Assembly (NCBI RefSeq): GCF_932274485.2
Contig: NC_065881.2
Location: 8,900,613 to 8,964,612 of the forward strand
Direction: 5' to 3'
Origin: Patella vulgata
Taxonomy: Eukaryota; Mollusca; Gastropoda; Patellidae
DNA length: 64,000 nt
Below, piece after piece: positions 55,401 through 64,000 of the stretch. The position numbers were made by a program, and so were the translations under genes. The first letter of the stretch is position 1; each line of letters begins with the position of its first letter. Under the pieces are notes generated by a model. That model was not told where the DNA came from and searched no databases. It was given only the letters and a program-made list of their open reading frames with translations.

Positions 55401-55684
55401 GGGGGGGGGGGGGGGGTGGGGGTGGCTGAATGGTTAGCGTGCGCGTGCTGTATCATAAAGTCTGGTATTTTAGTCAACTGGCCGAGTTTCGAATTCCCGG
55501 TTGTACGTGACACGGAGTAGGGTCGCCTGTCCAACCTCGTGGGTTTTCTCCGGGTCCTCCGGTTTCCTCCCACTGCTAAAGACCCCTACGCGCAAGCGAA
55601 TTATTGAAAGAAAATTAAACCATATGTTAGTACCGAAATGACCTAGTTTGTGTTGAGTGGACGTTAAACCCCATTTCTCTCTCT
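55401..55684 (+). mobile_element. SINE family B with target duplication
   Basis: Poly-G, then GGTGGCTGAATGGTTAGCGT to (TC)n; TCATATTTATTG on both sides. Confidence 0.93.
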
Positions 55685-55844
55685 CATATTTATTGACCTC
55701 AAGTTTACTAAATGTCATTGTGATTGATACCGATAAGTGGATACCTGTCGAAACTTCGGGCTTTTAGAATAAAACTAGTGATTTTCCCCCTAAAAAACTA
55801 TGTTCTGTTAATGTGTTTCCTGATCGCTAAATGCTACTCGGAGA

Positions 55845-56320
55845 TTAAAGGGCCTATCCTCGATTATATTTTGGAGAATGAAACTGCTTAATTTTGTGTT
55901 GAAAGCGCTTAAAATCTCCTACCTTAGGGCCGAGCAACTAACTTAATATACGTGATACGTCTTCATCTGGAAATGGAGACCGGTGTCTGGATAAAACCAG
56001 ACTTTTATTTTATAAAAATAACGTGTAGGTGAAATTTACCTTTCGTTATCAAGTACAGCACGTGGGCCATGCACTGTATAGACCCCTAAAGAATTGACAA
56101 TAGATTATCAGGTCGCCCAGTGAAAAAAATGACCCGAAATCTTAAAAAGGTTACGTGTCCGGATAAGCGGTTTTGACGTTCACGTCCAAACGACTCAATA
56201 TTTTGAGCTGAAATTTGAGACAACGTAAATACACCATTCCTCTATATTTTGGCGCATAAATTTCATATGTACACGGACTTTTTTTTACTGAGGCTGTTAA
56301 AATCGGGATGGTCCCTTTAA
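55845..56320. mobile_element. TTAA element family I, copy 2
   Basis: TTAAAGGGCCTATCCTCG to GGGATGGTCCCTTTAA; inverted relative to 13192-13714. Confidence 0.85.
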
Positions 56321-56399
56321 AGTAGAGACAAATCAGTGAATCAGTTAGCACAACACTATAATTAGCAGCAGTATATACCAGTACATTATGGTTTATCAT

Positions 56400-57067
56400 T
56401 TAAGTAAGTGGTTGGAAATTTATATACATTTGAAATTTTTACAGCTACGTAAACTAATTATTAATCAACAACGTAATTATATACATATTTACAAGTTCAC
56501 CACAAACCAGCACTTTGGTGATGGGTACCAACAACCAGGAATGTAACCAGTAGTTGCCAGACCAGCAGTTTAAACATATTGATGAACCTATCTGTAACAA
56601 TATGCAGTGCTATGCGTCGCTGGTTACTGTGGAAAGTACACGCGTAAACTCCGCACAGCCGACGTGTGACGCATACTCTCTTCTGCTACAGAAATGACAG
56701 CCCTGTGATCGTCTATTATTGACTCTTGTTATATTTGTAATCATTTTCTTATGGCTAGGACCCACGTTGTGTATATATTTGTACCTCGACCGCTAAGGCG
56801 TTTATCTACCAGAAATAACAATCTAACAGTTCTTTTCTACATTTTTTGTCAAACACTGGATACATAGGTTACAATAAAGCCATTCTCTCAATCCCACCCC
56901 GATCTTCCCCTTTAAGAATCTAGAGGCTGTCTACCTTATCGCTCAGGGCTCTGGTGGTTTTCTACCCTTGGGTTTCGGCTTTCAATCATCTAATTGGTCA
57001 AATATGACGCAATTACTTATAATGATTGGTTGCTAAGCCAAATGATGCATTAGTAATTTTCCTATCA
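56400..57067. other. Intergenic sequence, no gene identified
   Basis: Neither strand gives a convincing exon. An AATAAA lies near 56874 on the plus strand. Confidence 0.4.
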
Positions 57068-57262
57068 CAAGTGATCTGGTGATATTTTGTTTTCACACAG
57101 AACCAGCTACTTTGAAAAATCTTTTTATGTGTCAACCTCATTCTATTTAAGTGCGTGAGATATGACTTCTCTACAAAGTGAAACCCAATAATTAGTTAAA
57201 GCCATAGTTAGTATAATGCTATTATTAATTTAAAGGCAAAAATTCTACTTATCATATTACAC
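57068..57262. repeat. Dispersed repeat G, copy 2
   Basis: Similar throughout to 25723-25915. Confidence 0.8.
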
Positions 57263-57277
57263 ATTCCTGACATGATA

Positions 57278-57530
57278 ATTGAAATGATATGAGGTTTGAC
57301 GTCCTAATGAAGACTGGCATCGCCATACAGTGAACTTTTATTTCGAATTCCAACTGTCAGGGGTTCTTTTACGTGCACACCAATGTTTAACGGGACCTCG
57401 TTTTTTTTCATTCCACTCGAAGGACTATACCGGGTAATCTCGATGAACTTTCTAGGCCAATACCGGGATCGAACACGGGACCACCAGGCTAGCGAGCCGA
57501 TATCTTACCCACTGAGCCACAGTGGCTCCC
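57278..57530 (-). mobile_element. SINE family A, diverged
   Basis: GAGGTTTGACGTCCTAATG to GGATCGAACACGGGACC and TTACCCACTGAGCCACAG (reversed head). Confidence 0.85.
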
Positions 57531-57827
57531 CACTGAAACACAATTAACCTTATGTTTGTATTGTGTTAGTATCGGAGTTATACCCACCTCGCCGAAAACG
57601 GGGTAGAGGCTATTGACAAGGTGTTTCGTATTTCTTTCGCTGCCCCCACTTTGTCATATCACTTTAGGGACCGTAACTTTCGCACACTGTTGGGATTTAT
57701 CGTCTATATTAGGGTCAAAATTATGTCCTTGGTGGATTTTGTATTACAGACTCAAGTCAAACCTCCATTTGTTTCTAAGCAATTAGTCTATACTCCCTTG
57801 GTCTTATAAGTGGTATGTCTTGCGATA
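57531..57827. other. Unique-looking intergenic sequence
   Basis: An open frame of 62 codons at 57621-57809 shows no recognisable domain. Confidence 0.35.
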
Positions 57828-58400
57828 ACTTCCGAGGACCGGGTACCAGTCTATCTTGATCCTAGAATACGCCTACTAGAATCTTGATCCTAGAGTTATA
57901 CGCATACATGACTAGCCCTTTAAACATGCATTATGCAAGAGCAAAATCTGCTTATTGCAAGTCTTTCTTTAGGTCTGAAATGTTATCTAAATTATCAATT
58001 AGACATTAATTAACTTATCCAGACCATAATAAACTCTCGATGTCAAGGCTAGCCTTCGATGTAGGCTGGATTAGATTCCTATATGCCGCTAACGGCCAAA
58101 GATAATTAAATCAGAAAAAGTGGATAATCGAGACTATCTTTTTATATTAATGATTTTAGTAATGATAACCGAGACTATGCAAAAATTTCACCGGCTTCTT
58201 TCTCGGCTCATAGTGGATCGATTTGACTGAAATTTTCAGCAAATTACCTTTACATTATCTAGTTTTTAACTATTATAGCGAGAACTGCCATCTCTTTATC
58301 TTATCTCCCATAATGTATCTTTAAAGAATACTGCAGTTAACTTTCACATAAATTCTTTTTTTAGCATTTTGAAATCCCGTTATGTCTTGAGATAACTAGT
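57828..58400 (-). repeat. Duplicated copy of the lectin gene 3' end, split by element D
   Basis: 57828-57919 and 58325-58400 match the downstream and terminal coding sequence of the lectin gene (58580-58720): CTAGCCCTTTAA, GCAGTTAACT, TTTTGAAATCCCGT. Confidence 0.75.
57920..58324. mobile_element. TTAA element family D with paralogous empty site
   Basis: TTAAACATGCATTATGCAAG to CCATAATGTATCTTTAA. The lectin-gene copy reads AGCCCTTTAACGAATAC with no insert (58645-58660). Confidence 0.92.
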
Positions 58401-58401
58401 G

Positions 58402-58620
58402 TTTCTGAGGACTGGGAGCAAGTCTATCTTGATCCTAGAATTTCCGAGGACTAGGAGCCAGTCTATCTAGATCCTAGTATTTCCGAGGACTGGGAGCCAG
58501 TCTATCTTGATCCTAAAATATCCTTGAATTTCCGAGGACTGGAGACCAGTCTATCTTGATCCTAGTATTTCCGAGGACTGGAGGCCAGTCTATCTTGATC
58601 CTAGAATCTTGATGCTAGAG
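58402..58620 (-). repeat. ~40-bp tandem array in the lectin gene 3' flank
   Basis: Five units of TTTCCGAGGACTGGGAGCCA plus GTCTATCTTGATCCTAG; a single unit lies at 57830-57870. Begins about 47 bases past the stop codon. Confidence 0.88.
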
Positions 58621-58666
58621 TCACACGACTATTACAAAGGTTAGCCCTTTAACGAATACAACACAG

Positions 58667-59580
58667 TTAACTACCACATATATTCCTTTTTATCCTTTTG
58701 AAATCCCGTCTATAATTGGGTATATCTAATATAAATATTATAAAACCCACTGCAGAAAGGATGATAATACCAAAATATCCAATCGTTTGACTTGAAGGTC
58801 GGTCGTCGACAACGCTGATTTTTGTACGGCGTAGACGATTGGCTTCGGCTGTCTTTGTAATTACATCTAACTCCCGATAAATATTTTGAAGTTCTTCACT
58901 GATTTGAGGAGTTGTGACTATAGGCACAAGAGTTGAGTTGTGTGTAATTTTCGTTGTGTTTTTGTCTATTGATTCTGTGGTTTCCCCGTTAGATGTTACC
59001 ACGCTGCTTGTTGTGACGGTTGTTGGTATGGTAGTTGTTTCCACGGTTGTTGTTGGTGTGTCAGTTGTTGTCTGGGTTGTTGTTGGTGTGTCAGTTGTTG
59101 CAGCGGTTGTTGTTGGTGTGGTAGTTGTTTCCACGGTTGTTGGTGTGTCAGTTGTTGTCTGGGTTGTTGTTGGTGTGTCAGTTGTTGCAGCGGTTGTTGT
59201 TGGTGTGGTAGTTGTTTCCACGGTTGTTGTTGGTGTGTCAGTTGTTGTCTGGGTTGTTGTTGGTGTGTCAGTTGTTGCAGCGGTTGTTGTTGGTGTGGTA
59301 GTTGTTTCCACGGTTGTTGTTGGTGTGTCAGTTGTTGCCGCGGTTGTTGTTGGTGTGTCAGTTGTTGCCACGGTTGTTGTTGTTGGTGTTGTTGATGTAG
59401 TTGTAGTTTCTGGTACACCAGCTATGATATACAACGATAAATTTAGTTAAACTTTTCAATCAATGATGAAATGATAATTTTATAATGGATTATACACATT
59501 CTGGAGAGAAAAAGATTACAAGATTGCAAAACGTTTCTAAACGCAATATCTAGCATCAGAATTAATAGATTACAAAGGCG

Positions 59581-59626
<46 letters not shown>

Positions 59627-62600
59627 AGATGGGGGTTAACGTTCACTCGATACAAACTTTGTCATTTCGGGACTAACATACGGTTCAATTTTATTTCAAT
59701 AACTCGCTTGCGCGTAAGGGGTCTTTAGCAGTGGGAGGACCCGGAGAAAACCCACGAGGTTGGACAGGCGACCCCATGCCTTGTCACGTACTATCAGTGA
59801 ATCGAAACCACGCCTGTTGGCTCAATGACAGACCTCATGATACAAAGCGCACGCGCTAACCATTCAGCCATCCAATCCGCAGATTACAAAGAACTAATAT
59901 ATACGAAAGCCCAGAAGGATCATTCCAAATTCCAAATTTATGTCTTACCAATAAAATAGCAAATTGGCAGCTCCCCTGAATTAAACAAATTAGAATTTAA
60001 ATTAAGGCAATTTTACACAACTCATTAGTGCTAGTTTACCTATCTGATAACTGGGCCTACGAAAGCCCAGAAGGCTCATTCCAAACTCCAACTTCCAAAT
60101 TACAAATGCGATCGTATAATGTGGTCGTATATTGTCGTCGCCCCCGTCCGTCCATCCGTCCGTCCGTCCGTCAACCCATCCGTCCGCCCGTCTGGCGTCC
60201 ACAATTGCTTGTGGACGCTCTAGAGGCTAAAGTTAATATCCGATTGACTTTAAATTTATACACAGTGTTTCGAAGAAGCCTTTTGATTTTTAGTAATTAC
60301 TTCCAGAGTTATGATCACTTCAAAAAATCTTGTGGACGCTCTAGAGGCTACAGTTAATATCTGATTGACTTTAAATTTATACACAGTGTTTAAGGGCTTG
60401 ACACGAAGAAGCCTAATGATATAATTACTGCCAGAGTTATGGCCCTTGATCACTTCAAAAAATCTTGTGGGCGCTCTAGAGGCTAAAGTTAATATCCGAT
60501 TGACTTTAAATTTATACACAGTATTTAAGGTCATGAAATGAAGAAGGCTATTGATTTTCAGCGATTGCTGATAATTACTGCCTGAGTTATGGCCCTTGAT
60601 CACTTCAAAATATCTTGTGGACGCTCTAGAGGCTAAAGATAATATCCTATTGATTTTAGATTTATACACAGTGTTTAAGGTCATGACACGTAGAAGCCTA
60701 TTGATATTCAACGATTTCCGATAATTACTACCAAAGTTATGGCCCTTGATCACTTTGAAAAATCTTGTGACGCTCTAGAGGCTAAAGTCATCATCCGCTT
60801 GACTTCAGATTGATACACAGAGTTTAAGGTCTTGAGACGAACAAGTATATTGATTTTCATTGAATTTTGATAATCTGAACAGCTAAATCCATGATATTAA
60901 ATGTTTCGTATACTAAACGTTAGCATGGGGCAGAACTTTATAAAAACCAAACAAATTCTAATGATTTCCTGATAATTACTTAATGAGTTGTTACTCTTAA
61001 TCAGAATTTAGTGTATTATAAATGTTTCATTACCGAAAAAAGTAAAAATATGCGACAACTCTTGTTGACTGCCCGGACGATTTAGCTGCTGTGGGCGTAT
61101 TATCTTCTCTGCGATAGTCATGATGATTGTAATGTCACATGATTATGTCGAATTTGCAATTTCGCATTTGGAATTTGGAATTTCGAATCTAATAATTTGG
61201 AACGGGTGTTTATCCGGCCCAGGCATCAGATAGGTAAACTAGCACTAATTAGTTGTGTAAAATTACAATTTATTTAAATTCTAATTTGTTTAATTGAGGG
61301 GGCCGCCAATTGGCTATTTGATTGGTAAGACATGAATTTGGAATTTCGCATTTGGAATTTGGAATGAGCCTTCTGGGCTTTCGTAAATATCCGTTCTTTT
61401 CTGATTGACATTGACCAATTTCAGACCCAACCCGGAATTATTTTTGGAGAACATACCACGTAAACTCATTGGTGCTTATTCATTATACAACTTAAAAGAT
61501 AACTTTGTCTCGAAAATTAAACGATTGCCATAGAGCCCAGCTATCCGAAAGGAAAACTTGGTTGTTCACCTCATTTGATACGGCATGTGCCTTTAAGAAA
61601 TATAACCTTTGTCGTGTTCAGATATTGAGGGGGAGAAAACTCTGGAACGGAAGGTTACTGAGTGCTGAATATCGATATGATTTGTTCACTTATGACCCCA
61701 ATGCCCCGCACCTTATTTGAAAAACATCTGTCGGGTAGTGCTGAATATCGATACGGTTCGACCTCCCAATGCTTCATACCAAAATCGCGTTTACAAGGTT
61801 TTCGACAAAGGGGATAACTCCGGAACCAACAGGGTTCGTCATCTGATGACCCCAAAGGCTCATACCAAATTTGGAACAATTTATTCTATAAATAACTGTA
61901 GCGTATATCGCGTTTTTTTAAAAGATTTTCGGCAAAGGGTTTAACCCTGGATGTGAAGGTCGCGCGCGGGATGCTGAATATCGAGAGGGTTCGTCCTCTC
62001 ATGACCCCAATGCTGCAGTGAAAACAGAAGCCTCTATCGCCACGATACGGTTTTCTGCAAAAGGGGGGGGGGGGTATCCACGGAACTAAACCAATAGGAT
62101 TTGTCATTTGTACAGGTCGTGGAAAGCGATACTTCCGAACTGAAAAACGCTGAAATTAGATACCACGCTTCCCTCCAAATTTGAAAAAAAATCAATTCAA
62201 ATCTATAGTCTCTATCGATCCACAAGGTTTTCGGAAAAGGGGGTATAACTCTGATACGAAAGGTTGTGGAACGCTGAATAGGTTTCGTTCCCTCATGACC
62301 ACAGTGATTCACAGCCAATTACAAAAGAATCCGTCAAAAACTGTCGCCTCTCTTGCGTTCACAAGCCACATGTTGACGGACGCACTAACAGACAGGGTGA
62401 CGACATGAAACAAACGCCTACAATGAAATAAAAACATGCTTACCATTGTTATTTGAGCAAATATAGGCGGCCTTGTTCTTACAGTTTTTATTTTTCCATT
62501 TAAACCCGTCAACCCATGACAGTGCTACACAGTTTTGTCCACGACTGTTCGTGTGGAATGTTGACCAGTTCTCCCATGTTAAAGCTGCACCTGATTCCCA

Positions 62601-62652
62601 AACGTACGTACCTTCTGATACATCATCAGTCAATCCAATAAAGTAATCATCA
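58667..62652 (-). CDS. C-type lectin-like membrane protein with Thr-rich mucin stalk, 3' part only
   Basis: Two exons seen: 62652-62444 (209 nt) and 59421-58667 (755 nt, ends in TAA). Upstream exons with the start lie beyond 64000. The first exon encodes the C-terminal half of a C-type lectin-like domain: FIGLTDD, YVWESG, LTWENW, NCVALSW, then a cysteine pair ending YICS. Canonical EPN or QPD sugar motifs are not visible, so calcium-dependent sugar binding is uncertain. The second exon encodes about 140 residues of TTTDTPTTT-type repeats (mucin-like, O-glycosylation expected), two possible N-glycosylation sites, a short helical stretch, one membrane segment (IGYFGIIILSAVGFIIFIL) and a basic cytoplasmic tail of about 20 residues. 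This looks like a cell-surface receptor with its lectin head held away from the membrane. It could be an adhesion or immune molecule; ligand unknown. Confidence 0.85.
59030..59400 (-). repeat. Coding minisatellite, 90-bp unit of three ~30-bp blocks
   Basis: Encodes the Thr-rich stalk. Block words GTTGTTGTTGGTGTGTCAGT (plus strand) vary at TCTGGG, GCAGCG and TCCACG. One block lacks three bases, so frame is kept. Confidence 0.92.
59579..59877 (-). mobile_element. SINE family B in the lectin-gene intron, target duplication
   Basis: (GA)n tail to CCATTCAGCCATCCAATCC; AGATTACAAAG on both sides. Confidence 0.93.
59903..61387. mobile_element. Foldback element with ~200-bp arms enclosing element F
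   Basis: Left arm 59903-60060 and right arm 61165-61387 are inverted (TACGAAAGCCCAGAAGG, TTAAACAAATTAGAATTTAA, AGTGCTAGTTTACCTATCTG). The arm start is repeated at 60058-60105. Confidence 0.85.
60107..61103 (-). repeat. Element F, longer copy with five ~160-bp modules
   Basis: Reverse orientation of 4838-5400: opens CGTATATTGTCGTCGCCCC, has GTCCGTCC repeats, five modules (CTCTAGAGGCTAAAGTTAAT, AGTTATGGCCCTTGATCACT), closes GCTGCTGTGGGCGTA. Confidence 0.85.
61500..62415. repeat. Tandem-module repeat, ~150-bp units, different unit sequence
   Basis: Repeated AAGGGGATAACTCCGGAA-type, TGCTGAATATCGA and TCATGACCCCAATGC words; closes with GTTGACGGACGCAC and GACAGGGTGACGAC. Same architecture as E and F. 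Confidence 0.7.
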
Positions 62653-62687
62653 CTGAAAATTATATCGAAAAGTGAGTTATTGGTGCT

Positions 62688-63033
62688 ATCTGATTAGAAC
62701 ACAGATCCTATTTCGTTTCTTTTATTTTATAGTTCAAAATTTCGTTTTACTTGTCTTTACTATACTAGGATCTGGAAGAATTGTTATATAACCTGTGGTC
62801 TGCTTGATGTGAGGGATTAACCAATGAAACGGTCTGTTGCAGCGAGTTCTTGTGGGTATTCTACTAGAAACATCAACGCTGATTGGTTAATCGAATGTCT
62901 GGCGTCATAGGACCAAAAGCCGCTCGTGTGACCCCTGACGCGACCTCCCTCTACAACTGGTCAGATCTTCATGTAGTGCAGGCCATCGCAAGTATAAATA
63001 GATCTGAACAGTTGTAGAGGGAGGTCGCGTGTG

Positions 63034-63035
<2 letters not shown>
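62688..63035. mobile_element. Inverted-repeat element family C, right end rearranged
   Basis: ATCTGATTAGAACACAGATC on the left. On the right, GCCATCGCAAGTATAAATAGATC is followed by an inverted scrap of the element (AACAGTTGTAGAGGGAGG). Confidence 0.82.
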
Positions 63036-63080
<45 letters not shown>

Positions 63081-63335
63081 GGGGTTTAACGTCCACTCGA
63101 CACAAACCAGGTCATTTCGGGATTAACATATGGTTCAATTTTATTTCAATAATTCGCTTGCGCGTAGGGGTCTTTAGCAGTGGGAGGAAACCGGAGGATC
63201 CGGAGAAAACCCACGAGGTTGGACAGGCGACCCTACTCCTTGTCACGTACAACCGGGGAATCGAAGCTACGGCAGTTGACTCAATGACAGAACGTATGAT
63301 ACAACGCGCACGCACTAACCATTCGGCCATGAGTT
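63036..63335 (-). mobile_element. SINE family B, full length
   Basis: ~45-base (GA)n tail to CTAACCATTCGGCCATGA. Confidence 0.95.
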
Positions 63336-63497
63336 GGTCCTGATCATGATAGTCTCGAACTTTGGCAGTTCAATATCCATAAAATAATCTACACCCACGC
63401 TCTTCATTCTGTTCTCAAATAATTCAACAATTTGCGAAACGCAATGGATCTAATTGAGTACCGAAAATTGGTTAGATTATTTATTTTGCGTTTTCAA

Positions 63498-63806
63498 GCG
63501 CAGCGGCACTACGAACTACTCTTATATCGAATTCCAACTGCCAAGCTTTCTTTTTTGGGCCCGAATGGTTAGCACGCGCGCGCTGTATCAACCGGTCTGA
63601 CATTGAGTCAACTGGCGGGGTTTCGATTCCCCGGTTGTACGTGACAAGGAGTAGGATCGCCTGTCCAACCTCGTGGGTTTTCTCCGGGTCCTCCGGTTTC
63701 CTCCCACTGCTAAAGACCCCTACGCGCAAGCGAATTATTGAAATAAAATTGAACCATGTGTGAGTCCCGAAATGACCTAGTATGTGTCGAGTGGACGTTA
63801 AACCCC

Positions 63807-63849
<43 letters not shown>

Positions 63850-64000
63850 TTTGGGCATGTCAATGTGTAAACGAGACCTCGGATTATCGTTCCATCCGAA
63901 CGACTAGACAGCTGTCCTTGTCAAGCCCCCCACCCCCCGCCCTGCACCTCTGACAAGGCGAAACCACGCCGGAAAGCCCCGAGGAACTTTCTCGGCCAAC
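63498..64000 (-). mobile_element. SINE family A split by a SINE B, runs off the window
   Basis: 63498-63556 and 63847-64000 are one reversed family A copy (ATATCGAATTCCAACTGCC, then GAACGACTAGACAGCTGTCC). Its head lies beyond 64000. Confidence 0.9.
63557..63846 (+). mobile_element. SINE family B inserted in SINE A
   Basis: CCCGAATGGTTAGCACGC to (TC)n, flanked by TTTTTTGGGC and TTTGTTTGGGC. Confidence 0.93.

Noticed and set aside
58914-59450. 178-codon plus-strand frame rich in Val
   Set aside because: It is the antisense of the Thr-rich lectin stalk and has no domain of its own; the minus-strand frame joins cleanly to the lectin exon.
63029-63343. 104-codon and similar frames repeated across the window
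   Set aside because: These are SINE B copies read through; the same peptide words recur at every insertion.

Overview
This is a window of animal nuclear DNA: AT-rich, gene-poor, intron-rich and dominated by short non-autonomous mobile elements. All host introns found here are GT-AG. The gene set (a DUS2-type tRNA-dihydrouridine synthase, an RNF212B-like meiotic RING protein and a C-type lectin on a threonine-rich stalk), the two tRNA-headed SINE families and the tandem repeats carrying phrases such as GGGCCATAACTC suggest a marine lophotrochozoan, most likely a mollusc. The species cannot be told from the sequence. No rRNA, CRISPR, bacterial-type operon, LTR or Polinton element was seen.

Layout: (1) 1-5400, repeats only, including a nearly intact Tc1-type transposon (2909-4349) inside an older inverted-repeat element. 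(2) 5420-20035, minus strand, a complete 13-exon DUS2 gene of 500 codons plus stop. (3) 20036-24438, the spacer between two divergent genes, with a foldback element and one CTCF-like motif. (4) 24439-48826, plus strand, a complete 13-exon RNF212B-like gene of 242 codons plus stop. (5) 48900-58600, intergenic repeats, hairpin elements and tandem arrays. (6) 58667-62652, minus strand, the 3' two exons of a C-type lectin membrane protein whose 5' exons lie beyond the window. (7) 62690-64000, repeats.

Two SINE families account for about sixty insertions. Family A has tail (ATTTC)n and family B has tail (TC)n. Their bodies differ, but both end in the same ~20 bases, which suggests one shared LINE partner. 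At least five short inverted-repeat families sit at TTAA; several are proven by paralogous empty sites inside this window. Three hAT-like elements have 8-bp target duplications. Several foldback and tandem-repeat elements share termini built on TACGCCCACA.

The most unusual signal is in DUS2. Intron-exon boundary sequence has been locally duplicated at four of its exons (1, 7, 11 and 12). After exon 12 a 69-bp intronic minisatellite repeats the real 5' splice site exactly, giving five extra donors. In the RNF212B-like gene a 367-bp element has inserted into the 5' splice site of exon 5, and its target duplication leaves a donor-like GTAAGA at both ends. Functionally, DUS2 modifies tRNA and the RNF212B-like protein is expected to act in meiotic crossing-over; nothing in the sequence links the two beyond their head-to-head arrangement.
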